Below, piece by piece: positions 1 through 12,374 of a DNA stretch of 64,000 bases. The notes beneath the pieces are model-generated. The model did not search any database. It was not told the origin of the DNA and was given only the letters and a program-made list of their open reading frames with translations. The stretch is from assembly GCA_009760855.2 (NCBI GenBank), contig WPIO01000298.1, forward strand, positions 1-64,000. Reading direction: 5' to 3'. The DNA is from Cristatella mucedo (taxonomy: Eukaryota; Bryozoa; Phylactolaemata; Cristatellidae). The stretch's first letter is position 1. The number at the start of each line of letters is the position of its first letter. Made by a program: the position numbers and the translations under genes.

Positions 1-439
1 CCGTGGCTTGATAGCATTCAACGTAAAGCTAAAATGCACTTTTTCACCACAGCAATCGCTAAATCATTAACCCCCTGTCCTTGGTTTGCTAACGAAAGCT
101 GATGAGGTGCATATTCAGTCAGTGACGGTGTTTACATGCTTTCCTTAACAATACCCACAAGGTGCCGAGATAGACATTTAATCCACCGATATATACATAA
201 ATACAGATACACACACACACACACACACACACCCCACCACACACACACGCACACATATAATATAATTCATTGGTATATACCCTAGTATAAACTTAAGCTC
301 TATGCATTAGCTTCATATAAAGGGACGTTCAAGCAAACCAGATTCGATGGATTCGAGAGCCATTCTCGGAGCCTGGCAATGTAATGTATCTCTGTCTGTA
401 GCTCTGCAAAGTCATAAAGACCGTGTGGGTGTTACGCAG
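1..439. repeat. Non-coding flank with (CA)n microsatellite
   Basis: A CA-rich run at about 209-256 (with one CCCC interruption and a TATAATATAATT border) is the only recognisable feature. No exon of the RPTP gene was found here. Confidence 0.8.
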
Positions 440-1510
440 GAGAGTTCTGTATAGCACAATCACAGCCTAAGCGGCTTTCGGTACGCATTCGGTGTTGCAT
501 AAGAATTGTGGAAGCGAGTTCCACAGTCTAGGACCTGCAGAGCTAACGCTTCTGTCACCAACTGTCTTTAAGCAGAGGAATGGGACAGCTAATTTATTGT
601 CCACACAGGACCTAAGGGCTCGAACAGGCTGAAACTGATGCAGCAGCTCAGCTAGGTATGAAGGAGCCAAGCCGTGGCAGGCCTTGTGGGTCAGCTTAAG
701 ACCTTTGCTCTGTATCCTTTGCTCAACCGGCAACCATCCTAGCTCCTTCAGCAAAGGACACACGTGCTCAAACCACTGGGACTTGAAGACCAGCCTTGCA
801 GCCATATTCATTGTCCGCTGTAATGGCATAATAGCTTTCTTTGGCAGCCCAACCAAAAGGGAATTACAATAATCAAGCCGAGGCAGAACTAGAGAGCTAG
901 TTAAATTTTTTACAAGCCGCTGTGGGAGTCAGCTCCTAATCTTGGACAGGGATCGGATTTGATGGCTAGCTGTAGAGGTAGTCTTCTGAATGAAGCTTTT
1001 GAAATTGAGGCAGCTGTCGAACACGACACCTAAATTTCGAGCAAGTGGTGATGGCCGCACAATAGCGTCAATTATTAGGACGGCAAAGCCATTTAATCCA
1101 GCCACACGCTTATGGTGTCCTATGAGCAGCAGTTCGGTTTTATCATCGTTTAATTTCAGAAAGTTTTCCGACATCCAGGATCGAATATCGGCAAGGCAAG
1201 CATTCAGTTTCTCAGCTGCCGAAGCAGATTCCGACGGTTTGAATGACAAATACAACTGAGTATCGTCAGAATAGAAGTTATATCCTATTCCATAGACCTC
1301 AATCACTTTTCCCAGAGGTTGTGCATAAATGGAGAACAGCAAGGGACCAAGTACAGACACTTGAGGGACTCCACAGGTGGCCATTCTCCTGTCTGAGATC
1401 TGACCCTCACACGACACGGATTGAACACGATCAGACAAGTAGGATTTAAACCACGCCAGTGCTTCGTCTGCCAGACCGATCACTGGCAGCACCTCGTTAG
1501 ACTATTGGCG
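440..1510 (-). mobile_element. LINE family A (L2/CR1-like) fragment, RT and C-terminal domain
   Basis: Minus-strand open stretches at 929-1492 and 467-856 encode the 3' half of a reverse transcriptase: FKSYLSDR, GVPQ.SVLGPLLF, FYSDDTQLYL (the YADD-type active site), LKLNDDKTELLLIG and LGVVFDS, then the C-terminal block GLAPSYLAELL and RLWNSLP. These are hallmarks of L2/CR1-superfamily non-LTR elements. The copy is 5'-truncated, with stops and a frame break near 900. No endonuclease domain is present. Confidence 0.85.
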
Positions 1511-4500
1511 GTCCATTTTGTAAGAGCTACTGGGCTTCACATTCCTTTTCGCATGAAGTACAGCAATACAAGTTTTTATTAACGCACAGCATTGTTAGCA
1601 TGACGAATTCTAGCACGATAAAGTAAACCAAGCAATCTATAACACACTAGCCATAAAACAAATTAAAGTCGGGGAAATCTGAATAAAAACTAAGAGAGTT
1701 TAGGATATCAATTTTAAGCAGCATATCACATAAAAACGCCAAAAAATATGATACGTACCAAAAGCAAAAGCAACCACATAAACAAAACAACATTACTAAA
1801 TACTTTATTTTCACAGATTCTTGGTGACAATAAATAGAAAAAACTGCAACCAAAGATATCAAAGCACTTATTAGTGGCGACCAAAGTATATCTACAGCCG
1901 CAAAGCCGTCAAATTGTATTGGAAACACCACTGCCTAAAGTGGATATGTATGAAGTACTGGTTGACAAAAAGTTCATTTTATAGGCTAACGAAGAATTAA
2001 AGGCTTCTTTAAAAAATGAAACTAAAGGAAGACATAGAAAAAGCATAGCTGCAGGTCAGCCTCTTTTGATTTAGAAAAAATGACATATTTCTAAAATTGT
2101 GCACGACGTTTTCGGTGGCATTTGCTCAGGCTATACAATTTAGACAAAACTGCTAATATTAGACTACCGAAGTATCCAGCCTTGATTCTTTTATGCAGCC
2201 GGAGAGCCATAAGAACTAGAGATTCTCATCATGAGGCTGGCAACAGTACCTCCTGCTAAAATGCAAAGCTGGGTAACTTTGAGAGAGAGTGAGAGAGAGA
2301 GAGAGAGACTGCTTTTGATTTTAAAAGTATCTTCTTGAAGCTGTGTCCTCTAGATTATACGAGGCGCTTCATACCCCTGCAGCTTAGAATTCGCAAGGTT
2401 TTGGTTCAATAGGCATGTAAGTACCGATGTGCAGCAAGGTCGGACCTGATGGGGCAGATGGTCAGATTCGGCACACACCGTAGCCGTTGGTTAGCATGGG
2501 TGTGTGCGTAGTGTATCTGCATCCGAGAGTAGTATGTTTCAATCAAGCATTGGCATAGACGGCCAGTGTATCGCAGTACGTCTGAAGGAACTCATAGATG
2601 AAGAGGTACTGCACCTAAAATGATGAGCAGACGATTGGCAGAAGGCACGGTGGACTAGGCCCCCTCTCACATGCATGCATGGGTACAAACGCATAAAGAA
2701 AAGAGCTGAAGAATAAGCCGTGCGTCTGACCATGCAGTGCATGTTTCCCAATTACAGTTATGAAAGGCTCGGACAGCACTGACTGCTTGCGATAATGTGA
2801 TATTGATTTCGATGGTCCATGTAACACCATAAATCACACCGCCCTACATGCCCATGCACTAACGTAAATTTAAAGTGCACCATTAACGGGTCGAAGGAAG
2901 TGGAGCCGAGTATTCGACGTAGAGGGAGTACAAGACTAGAAGAAAACGCACACCAACGGCAGTGATAGGTGCATTCAAAAGAAAAGCTTAGGCTGGTAGA
3001 TTTTTAGCTGACATATTTTCTATAAATCACCCTGTTCTTGCTAATTGTCAGAGGAATATACAACTTGACGTTAACTACAAGGAGTTCTTTTTTTTATTAA
3101 GAAGGGGCAATGCTGCCATGCTGAGCAATCGGCATGCCTTCTTGTATTTGCATGGCTTGACAGATTTATGTACTGCACTTCGAGCAGATAGCTCTAAGCT
3201 CTATCCATGCCTGTGGTACATCTGCAAGGACTAGCACTAGTGACACGCACTGTGCTTGTGGTAAAGGACAGGAGTTTTAAGATCGGCTTCAAAACTTGTG
3301 TGACGTGATGATTGAAGTGCTGAGCAATCGCTGACTATCCTAAGGAGCCATCTTGTGATAGTGCTATTGCTTGTTACAGCATTTGGTGGTAGTGAGCCAG
3401 AAACACGGTTTCGATATTTGCTTGATTAAAGGATTCTCTAGGGTCCTCCCACAGATAAGGTAAGTTTTGGAAATCAACTGACCTTTGACTTTGCCTGACT
3501 GATCACAAATTTGAATACTGAAAGAAGAAATAGCTCATCGTTCTTGGAGAAACTAAGGTTCAAAAGATGGTTTAGTCACTGAAATTATGAAAAATTGGGC
3601 TGCATAATATAGCAATGAGCATAAATAAGTTAGCAGCAAAGCATTTTTATAATCTATCTAATCCGAGATGCTCCGTCACATTTTTATTCCCCAAGTATTT
3701 AAGCTTGGGCTCCAGGCCCTACACATGCATCCAATTTTACATGCCAGTCACAAAACCTAAATGAAGTCTCTTGACATTGTTGCCGTAATCAGAAGACTTG
3801 TATCCTAGCTCTGGAATTATGCCATCCCATTGACTGCCATTTTTTTAATGCAATTCAACTCGACACAAGCTGACGACCCACATGAATTAGCAACCCTGAC
3901 TAAACGACGGATCCGACCTTGGCGACATGGTGTACAGCTGACGTACAGAAAGCAAAGCATACACAGCATAGACTTACAAAAGCCTACCGAAAGTCGGGGC
4001 TTGCTGCTCACTTGCTGCTTGAGGTCACCGGTCGCATCACTATATTTTTAAGCCGACAACTTTTTTTTTTTAGAGAATTAGTGGAATCAAAGATCAATAA
4101 TACACAAAAGTGTGGCTGTCCGCAAAAGTGCATCTTATAAGCCACTAAAGCAAGCATACTGCCCAGTGGTCACATTGACAACATAGCAAAGGGTTCCTCC
4201 AAATTCTACTTAGCTAAGATAGAACTTAGAAGGCCTCCATCCTTTTACCATCGTCCTCGCCGTACTAATACCCATAATGCTATAGCAGCTCCTTAACTAA
4301 AGTGTTTTGCCACAAACACAACGCAAGAAATGAGTATTAGTCCTTGAAGACGAATTGCTGATACTAATAAAGCTAATAAAAAAGACAGCTGTACTTTAAC
4401 TTATAGCGTACATACTTTCAACATATATTTTTCAGCTGATATACTAAGGATATATTGAGGAATATATTGCAAGATCGACTGGTTAGTGGTGATTAACATT

Positions 4501-4560
4501 GCACCAAGGTTAGTCAAACTATACTATACGTACAGCCATATGACTTCTTTGAGGAAGGTG
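1511..4560. other. Intergenic or 3' flank, no recognised genes
   Basis: Apart from a short (GA)n run at about 2281-2309, I see no coding motif, SINE or LINE piece. Scattered small open frames have no similarity I recognise. It may hold the 3' UTR or further downstream sequence of the RPTP gene. Confidence 0.5.
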
Positions 4561-4569
4561 CTGTGATGG

Positions 4570-4830
4570 CCCCCAGTCAATGAAAGCATAAACTGCGAAA
4601 TTCCTAATCTGACTCACAAGGCCTGCCATGGCTTGGCTCCTCCATTTAGAGCTCCTGTACACCAACCAATTATTTGTTTCAGCCTCCTTGAGCCCTCAGG
4701 CTCTCTAAGGACAATCGATTAGCTGCTGCATGTTTTCGATTAAAGACTGTTGATAACATAAGGCGAAGCTCTGCAGATCCTAGACTGTGGAACTCACACA
4801 AATCGTATGCAGATACATCTAATCTACTGC
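4570..4830 (+). mobile_element. LINE family A C-terminal fragment (decayed)
   Basis: It carries the plus-strand remnants of LTHKACHGLAP, of the LRS...L block and of the R..S.DPRLWN block seen intact at 467-856. It has many stops and indels. Confidence 0.65.
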
Positions 4831-5001
4831 TGTCGACTGTGGGTCATCTTTCCATTGTTTGCTCCATACAACACACTTATTTGACTGCCCTCCTGATTAA
4901 TCAATGCTTGTCACTTGTTTTGTTGCATTTGATTAAGTACGTTGGCAACGGCATGGCAATGTCGGCTACAGTAAAGCTTTTGCACCAAAAGCTGCTCAGG
5001 C

Positions 5002-5055
5002 TTACATTGCATCATAGAAAACTAGGCATAACGCCCACTTGGTCATTGAGGCTAT
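5002..5055 (-). CDS. Candidate last RPTP exon
   Basis: Acceptor AAAACTCAAG, phase 0. It encodes IASMTKWALCLVFYDAM followed by TAA. The W(Y)....VFYDAM pattern resembles the DQY.FCY.A.LEY helix that ends PTP domains, and it lies at the expected place. The acceptor is weak, no AATAAA is visible close behind, and a donor-like GTAAGC overlaps the stop, so the exon may instead continue with a shorter end. Confidence 0.3.
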   Translation of the reverse strand: MASMTKWALCLVFYDAM

Positions 5056-5243
5056 CTTGAGTTTTAGGCAAATAAACTTGGACCATTCCCACTGCAACAC
5101 AAGCTTGTTTGGGCGATCACGGAATTGCTATTACGATTTACCCATGGGCATTGAACTACTAAGAAGCTGGACAGTTGAGACAAGTATGCTTGCTACAGTG
5201 ACACACTGTCAGATGCTGAGCAACTCCGAGTGGAAGTGCTTAC

Positions 5244-5379
5244 ATGGCTTTTGACAAACTGCTGTCGGCTGGCTCTCACCAGGTCCACCGAGTGGAACAC
5301 TTGAACCAGGTTGGAATCGATGAGCCTGTGCAGGGCATTGACTGCTGCTATAAACAGACCACAGTGACTGGCACCGTCC
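5244..5379 (-). CDS. RPTP exon: D2 P-loop and following helices
   Basis: Acceptor ATCACTTGCAG, donor GTAAGC, 136 bp, phase 2 to 0. Joined to the previous exon it reads QCRDGASHCGLFIAA, then VQVFHSVDLVRASRQQFVKS. It matches C.xGxxRxGxFxxx and V.VF..V...R......V. In the P-loop the invariant arginine is histidine (CRDGASH), so D2 should be inactive, as in many RPTP D2 domains. Confidence 0.92.
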
Positions 5380-6759
5380 CTGCAAGTGATAAGGCCCTGC
5401 TGCGATAGAAAAGTGGTATTTTTTAATGCATGCAACAATTAACTCTTCACGGTGCGGTTACAGCAAACGTGTAACTGCTAGGTAAAAAGACCACATCGAG
5501 CTCAAAACGTGCCGAAAATACTGCCTTGCAAGTTGCTTAGAAATCCAAGGTGCTAGAATGACATCAAGTGGGGCAAATAATGACTTGCCGAAGCGAGCCG
5601 TTTTAGTGAGCAGTCTATGGAAACTAGTCATGAATATTTAGTTGAAGGCACACATTTCTAAACTAAAGTAGCATGACTGATTTGAACTCAAAGTATAACA
5701 AAAGCATTTTCCTATAGACAAGAGTTACAACCACACAGGAGTACGAAGACTGCTAGATTCTAGAGAACAGAAGCAATCTAAAAACTATCGGTCCTGATTG
5801 AAATAATGCTCGAATTAGACTCTAGAGCAAGCACAATCGTTGTAATTTAAGCTTGCTGAAAGAACCCATGGTACAGCTGCTGGTCTGTATAGCCAAAGGG
5901 CCAATTAAAACCTCCATTTGTAGCCATTATTATTAGCCGATCAGATCAATTACAATTTAGATAGGAACTAATCTTATTGCAAATCTTATAAGAGTCGGGC
6001 AAGCCTACGAGAGCCAAGAGAACAAGGCTGATCTGACAGGACAGGTCAGTCCATCACCCCAGATTTCTGCAAAAGTCGTCAGTGCTGTTCAGCTTAGTAC
6101 TTGGCAGTTGGATGGGCAGTGCATGACATGCTTTGCACACATCGTATGCTGCGTTCAAACTGCATGAGATTTATACACTGCATGATTTGTACACACGGTT
6201 CAATCAAAAGCATTGCATCGTTCTGGCTGAAACCAATGTCTAAGCCAAATGCACCAAGACAGTAACTGCCTCGGCTTTATAGCTCACGGAAGAATACTTA
6301 ATTAAATCTGCTATAACTGGAAAATGTTTGCACTATCCAAGAAAAATTGCAGCAGCTACGGTAGCACCCACCGTCTCGCAGGCATAGGTGGTGCCTGCAG
6401 GCACCGGCTCATTTTGGCGCACGCTTACAATAACAGTGGGGTAGGACGCTCCGTAGGCAATCTGTTCGTGCAGCTCGTTCACAGTCGCCAAAATTTGCAT
6501 TTCGAGAGGTTTATTAGGCAATATATCCAAGCTTTACAATGCGTGACTCCTATCTTGTTAGAGACAACCACATTACTTTACAAGCCAAATGAATGGAATA
6601 GACACATGTTAGCTTAAGGGCTAATAATCTGAGCAATACTGGATTAGATATACCCAGGTGCAGGTTCATACGAAAAAAATAACGACTATTCGAAGGAGGA
6701 TGAAGGTGTATACAAGCGATTACATGCTATGTTGGCAGGGAAACGCTGCTTTCACTGAC

Positions 6760-6904
6760 CTGCACTGTAAAATGATTGGATGCTCTGCAGTACTCTTGAA
6801 AAACTCCCTAATGTGCACGACAAAGTCCAAAAGCAGATGTGGTTGTTTCGGCACCTCTGAGTCCCAGCTCCACATGTTTAGCAGAAATAACTTAATCCTT
6901 AGCT
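6760..6904 (-). CDS. RPTP exon: D2 WPD-loop region to PIILQC
   Basis: The donor GTCAGT gives phase 2 out. The acceptor chosen (GATGGAAG) gives phase 1 in to match the previous exon; a better-looking acceptor seven bases upstream (CCCTTTAG) would be phase 0. The exon encodes LRIKLFLLNMWSWDSEVPKQ, then PHLLLDFVV and EHPIILQC. There is no intact WPD. The exon ends on the P-loop cysteine at the same codon phase as the D1 exon. Confidence 0.85.
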
Positions 6905-7274
6905 CTTCCATCTAAAGGGTAAGGAAACATAAAAATACCCACAGAACTATTCGAGGTCCAGAAAGGGTTGTTTTTTTCTGAGCACTAACCTTGTCATTGC
7001 TAGGATGCGTTGATAAGTGAACAGACAAGTCGAGCTCATGATAGGCAGCACTTTCAAGCGTTTCCTTGCAACCAATGTGAGACACCACATATTGCCCAAA
7101 AGATTGTGTTTCACCGTCTTTCGGCCAGTATTCGGGACAGTCCTATAAACCGATACAATCAAGCAAAGCTTAGAGCAGAGCAGCAGCAAGGGCAAATGAG
7201 TGACTGAGAGAAATAGACAGAGGAAGAGTGAGAGAGTAGCGAATGGGGGAAGGCATACTAAAGAAGAGAGGGAA

Positions 7275-7276
<2 letters not shown>

Positions 7277-7369
<93 letters not shown>
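7277..7369. repeat. (TA)n microsatellite
   Basis: About 93 bases of TA repeat with a short CATATACAT interruption. It is flanked by a GA-rich purine tract (about 7200-7270 and 7380-7560). It lies in the RPTP intron between 6904 and 8959. Length is probably unstable. Confidence 0.95.
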
Positions 7370-7372
<3 letters not shown>

Positions 7373-8339
7373 AGACATTTAAGTAAAGTAGACAGAAGTA
7401 AAGAGAGAACAAAGAGAAAGCAGCATTTATGGAGAGAAATAGACTGACCTAGAAAGACAGAAAAGGAGTGAGATATATGCAGACGGATGAAGAAATAAAG
7501 ATAGAGAGACAGTATGTAAGGTTTAGAGAGCAGATAGGGGAAGAGAGAGAGGGAGAGAGCAGAGAGTTACATGGCACAGCCAAAGTAGCCTACAAAAGTA
7601 GTAGCAATGCATATATTCATATGATGGAACCCATAGTTCAGGCTCGACTGACCAAGGGCATTACAAATATGCAAGCTGCATCACGAGTATCGCTTTTCCA
7701 ATCAAGCTTGCGTTCAAAAGGCACAGCGATTATGAAAATATGCTACGCTGAAAAGCCTTCCTCAAGACTTTACCTAAATCTGCCATATGATTACAACTAC
7801 AAAAGTACTGTTGTCCACAAGAAAACATGCCCGTGACCAGAACCGAGTAAGTACCGTCCCCAGAGAGTCTTGTGGAGGTGTAGCCTGTCGTTTTCCAATT
7901 TCTTTGTCAGCTGTATAGAAAAATTAGACAGTAAATCTCAAGGTTTACATGTTTGGAGTCTTTAAGCTCTGTTTCTTGCTCTTCCTTAATGTCCACCTTC
8001 AAGATTGCAATTACTCTCCTGATCATATCACCCAGTCAAATACTACTACTAGCTCTACAGTCGCGTGCCCCTAGATCTCCTTCATAAATGCCTTGATATG
8101 CTAATGCTCTGCATAACTAAAAGTTAAATTAAAACATTCAGATAAAGAAAGCAAAATCTTTTTGTATGTCTGAATATGCGGACAAGAAGAAAGTCAACGA
8201 GTTAGTAACAATACACTTGGTGCCAGCAAGCTGACCACAAATTGGACAATTTACATGGACTAACCAAGTACTGCCAGGAAAGGAACGTCAAGACAGGTGA
8301 TATATCAGGATGACAGTCTAAATCGGCTTTAGGTAAGGG

Positions 8340-8560
8340 GTAAAAAGCCCACTTCCATGCCCCCTACTTCACTGCCCTGGTCGTGAGTTCGAATCATGCT
8401 GCCAGCTATCTTATAGGGTTACAGCAGAGGGGTGCCATAGCAGTCAGAATAGGTCAGAGGGTAGCCTTGGAAGGTCGCTCCTTGCCAGAGAGGGTAACAG
8501 CACTAAGGTAGCTTTCGGCAAGCTTCGGCATTTTGCAGCTCGACATGTGTTACGGCAGAA
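8340..8560 (+). mobile_element. tRNA-related SINE-like segment (family 2, diverged)
   Basis: It contains GGTCGTGAGTTCGAATCATG, a pol III B-box-like motif shared with the segments at 32.1, 20.9, 42.7 and 59.7 kb. The rest is diverged, and ends were not defined. Confidence 0.4.
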
Positions 8561-8958
8561 AGACTATTTCAACTGAGCTTCCATGTTTTCTACCTATCGC
8601 AATTCCCACTAAGGCTACTCGAAGCAGTAGTACGAGATAAGTCAAACTTCTAAGAATATATTTTACTTTACAACTGGCAAATAATTCCTGCTGGGTTTAA
8701 CAAATTACTCCACTGGGTAAGCAGTTGGAATGTAAAACGACTTCCTTAGGAATGCTTGGTAGAGTCTGTCAGCGAGTTCTGCTGTATCGGTCAGCTTATT
8801 TTATAATAATTGATCCTAAATAAGTAATCTTGAGTGCTTGCCGTCTTGCCTAAGCCATAGGCAACATGCTACAACGGTCTGGGTCTCAATTCAGTGGGAT
8901 AATTTAGAGAGTAAATGTCAATAGCTAAGGTCATTCAGTAAGCCTCTGAAAGACTTAC

Positions 8959-9109
8959 GACATGGATCAATAGACTGCATTTGTCTTTCTATAATTAATA
9001 CTCGCATGCCGATGTAATCGCCAAGCTCGTTCGAAGCGATCACCTTGATGCAATGACACACAACCATACTTGAGAATTGTAACCAACTACCCTTCCAGCA
9101 AGTCCACTT
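8959..9109 (-). CDS. RPTP exon: D2 central sheet
   Basis: The donor GTAAGT is strong (phase 1 out); the acceptor is uncertain, and the one chosen (CTGGGAG) keeps phase 0. It encodes KWTCWKGSWLQF, then KVIASNELGDYIGMRVLII and ERQMQS. The pattern F..M.V......V.....L.DYI..R.L.I corresponds to the YWP...G.I.V....DY..R.F.I block of PTPs; the YWP motif itself has decayed. The 5' edge could be several codons off. Confidence 0.7.
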
Positions 9110-9599
9110 CTCCCAGCTGCCACACACCTTTTTTTTTCGGCATTTGTGCTTGGATGGCAACAAATATATCTGGTTTATTGACAATGAAAACAAGTTTATA
9201 ATTTGCGGCAAGGCAATTGTCATTCAAAAAACCAGATTCCTAGCAGTCCAAACGAGTCAATCAGCATATCTCCTATAGTCTCTGGAGGAAGTTTAGTCGC
9301 CCTCCTTAAAAATAACTTGCAACTAGCTCAGAAACTTCACAGTCGTCTCTGCTTGCTTTCAGCTACGCAAAGCAGCACAGATACTGGCTGGATTAGATGA
9401 TGGCATCACATCTACGTGGATTCCTACATTCATAAAACCTTAAGTATACTTCTGTAACTCGTTGCCATTGGGGTATTCTGTATTGTGCATTTACTTTAGC
9501 CAGTAAATTGCCACATCACACCACTTCACAGAAGTCTGTCTTTGCAACCAACCTAACAGGATACGGACTTCAAGAATCGGTCACTAAAATATATGTAAC

Positions 9600-9735
9600 C
9601 CAATTTGATGGCGCCTTAAGAGAGCTTAACCTCTATTCAGGCGCTTCACATATGCCACGGGCTCCAGCTCAAAACCTCGGTCAGACTTTAGTCGGGGCAA
9701 GCAAATTAACAACTGGGCCCAACCAGCTTACTAGC
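9600..9735 (-). mobile_element. tRNA-derived SINE (family 1)
   Basis: Read on the minus strand: a tRNA-like head (TTGGGCCCAGTTGTTAA as decayed A-box, then the B-box region), followed by the tail TGAAGCGCCTGAATAGAGGT..., which forms the hairpin shared with LINE B. Confidence 0.75.
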
Positions 9736-9779
9736 CTTTAGGTCTTCTACTCTCTGGATAATTAATCTAAAATAGTTTT

Positions 9780-10320
9780 ACATTAGGCCTTCGTAACACT
9801 AAACTCACTCTTCTGACTCTGATCGATTGGCTGTACCCCTAATTAACTTCAAATCCCGTGGAGATCATGTAGTACTTTTCGAGTACTTACATGCATGTGG
9901 TATCCAGGAAAATTTAATGGGCAAGGAAGAGACTGAGTTCCCATGGAGCTTTCTGAAGCATAACAATGATAAGATTCATATAGCAGCTAGTAGCAAACCT
10001 AGCGTTGCCCATAAATTGAAAGACCACACCCTTAAGATTATTTCAGGTAGCATAACTCCGGTGATATCTACCCTTAACCTAGCCGTGCCACTCCAAAATA
10101 ACTTGTCGCTAGATGAGAGCATTTTATCCATTGTCGAGTCGAACTACCTTAAGCTAAGGGACGTCACTAACATGACAGAAATACTAGCTGATTTAATAGT
10201 TTCTTTTTGGATAGAGGCAGACGTGCCTGAAGGCTATCACACTGCTTGCAGCAGCCTTTCGGTTTGCACAAGAGTACAACAACCAAATTAGCTTAACGGG
10301 CTCTAAACATCCCATGAGTC
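9780..10320 (+). mobile_element. LINE family B protein remnant
   Basis: A plus-strand frame open for 154 codons (9827-10291) includes STLNLAVPLQNNLSLDESI and IVESNYLKLRDV. It aligns with SARNLGVIFQSNLSLDDHIS and TVKSAYFLLHNIAKI of the copy at 25.4 kb. It is therefore a decayed LINE B piece rather than a host gene, despite being the longest open frame nearby. Confidence 0.65.
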
Positions 10321-11169
10321 CTTAATCGTCTGCAACTGATTTAAAATTCAGCAGCTCGGCCGGCCTGTCGTCAGAATTAGAGCAACCACACTGCATCGCT
10401 TTTGTCTTAGCCTAAACTATTCTGCATCGACTCGATTTAAAGATCCTCAATCTGGCATACTGGTGACTTCACTGACTTGCACCGGCCTACCTATCAGATC
10501 AGTGTGCTTTTTAGTTGTGGTCTTGCACTATCTGCTGGGAGCCATGTAGTCATCTCGGTTTTCAGACATTCCCTCTCCCCACCCCCCCCATGGACCCTAG
10601 GAAATTTCCCACTCCTTGGACATTTGCACCCCCCTGCGGTAGGACATCTCCTCCCTATGTTAATGAATGTGTAACTAAGAATACGGATATGTACAATCGT
10701 CCCTTGTTTATAGTGGTTAATCGGTTTTAGACTCTACCGTGATAGGGGAATTTCTACAAAGTACGATTCTTTATTTATAATTAGAATATTTTGTAGCTAG
10801 AGCATAGAAAAACCTGTTCACGACCCTCTAATTCGGTTTAATATCATTAAAGCCATCTGGACATGCAATAACACCCTTTCAATCACCATTATACGCATAT
10901 TACCAAATATATCAGATAAAGTGAGGGATACTAAGTGTATTTAGGTTCTTTTCGTGCATGAATATGAAAGCCATTGCTATTGTTAACAAGGAATAGCATA
11001 TAAAAAAACACGGAAAATAAGAAGCTGATAATATAGAACGATTCAAATTTCTAAGAATGGCAGAGTAATTACCTCCATAAACGATGGTAAAATAGCAAAG
11101 CATTAAAAAGGTTACAGCCAACTACTACATAATAATTGATACCCCAGAGATGTAAAGCTGAAACAACCA

Positions 11170-11315
11170 GCGCCTTCCTTCAGGATAGCTGCATAGCTGC
11201 AGTGCTATTTTACTAACCATTCAATCTGTTTCCTTTGCAGCAAATGTAAAGCGCCTAGAGAGAGATTGAGTTCTCTGAGGACGCTTTTTCAAGTATTATT
11301 ATTAATATTTTCAGA
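11170..11315 (+). mobile_element. LINE family B 3' end
   Basis: It ends in TTTCCTTTGCAGCAAATG, then AAAGCGCCTAGAGAGAGATT and the stem-loop partner, followed by an ATT-rich tail. Confidence 0.8.
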
Positions 11316-11350
11316 GGAATCTGCTGATGCAAAGCAAAACTGGAACTGAC

Positions 11351-11482
11351 CTGACTTGGAGGCATGTCGTGCAGCAACACAATACAGCCAGCCTGGCACG
11401 TGTAAACCATTTGCCAGAAGTCGCTTAAAGTGTCAGGCAGTGGCAGCTGGGTAGCAATGAATTCTTTGTCTGAGTAGCATCC
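11351..11482 (-). CDS. RPTP exon: D2 FIATQ...DFWQMV block
   Basis: Acceptor TATATCTAG, donor GTCAGT, 132 bp, phase 0 to 0. It encodes GCYSDKEFIATQLPLPDTLS, then DFWQMVYTC and IVLLHDMPPSQ. The pattern follows FIVTQHPLPNTVKDFW and MLNDVDPAQ of R2B-type D2 domains. QGP is changed to QLP, as in other catalytically weak D2 domains. In D2 the ATQ and DFW blocks share one exon, whereas D1 splits them. Confidence 0.92.
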
Positions 11483-11957
11483 CTAGATATAAACGAGTCT
11501 CTTTTTAGCCAGGTGGCTATAGACTTCAGCAATCTTAGCAATTATAAATTCGCAACAGCAGTATGCTGCCACCGGTGTATGGGTACCACTATCATATGCA
11601 ATCCAGCAACCAGACAGAAAAGCCATTGACAAATAATGATACCTACATGACTTAAGAAATGGTACGTGACAAGCATGTGACCATTATTGCTGAACAAAAA
11701 CAAGGGTCCCAAATTAAATCACCAAGCTCGAATAGACTTCACAGATGTAAGCAGTGGATAGACACGACTTGAAGCTATGCCCATAATTTTTAAGGAGCAA
11801 AATAAGGCATGCCTAACAATCGTTCAAGATTTTGAGAGCAAAACTTTGTTCAAATGCACAACGACTCACAAGAGCGATAACAATAAACAGTATAAGACGA
11901 AGAGGAGCAGATTCTAATAATCGCTTAAATGCACTACACCTCAGGCAAACCACTTAC

Positions 11958-12034
11958 GTTGCAATACACAGCATTTATGTATGGAGATTGAGTTGCCCCG
12001 GCAGATCCAGACACAATCGTTCGCTTCGAGTCGC
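11958..12034 (-). CDS. RPTP exon: D2 YINA block
   Basis: Acceptor GTTGTAG, donor GTAAGT, 77 bp, phase 1 to 0. It encodes (S)DSKRTIVSGSAGATQS, then PYINAVYCN. It corresponds to the D2 block with YINA and ends at the same codon position and phase as the D1 YINASYIN exon. Confidence 0.87.
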
Positions 12035-12220
12035 CTACAACAGCATGCAGCAACTGGTGCGACTGAGCAAAAAGCCGGATTCACGACAGGGTTCGCCACG
12101 AAATGCATTGACAATTTATGTCAGCATCACGGCACAAGGACCTCCAATCTGTGAGGATTGACAACCAGCGATGCAAACCTGCTGTTACCGGTTGAAATAA
12201 TAGCAGTGAACCATTCCAAC

Positions 12221-12263
12221 ATATACTGGTGTGCATGAAGTAATCAGACAGTAAAGCAATATG

Positions 12264-12340
<77 letters not shown>

Positions 12341-12374
12341 TGCTTTACTGTCTGATTACTTCATGCACACCAGT

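Noticed and set aside
3817-4011. Minus-strand frame as a 3' terminal RPTP exon
   Set aside because: Position is suitable, but the Cys/Arg-rich peptide has no PTP motif and no convincing acceptor.
9827-10291. 154-codon plus-strand frame as a host gene
   Set aside because: It aligns block by block with the LINE B protein at 25.4 kb; no splice or promoter context supports a gene.
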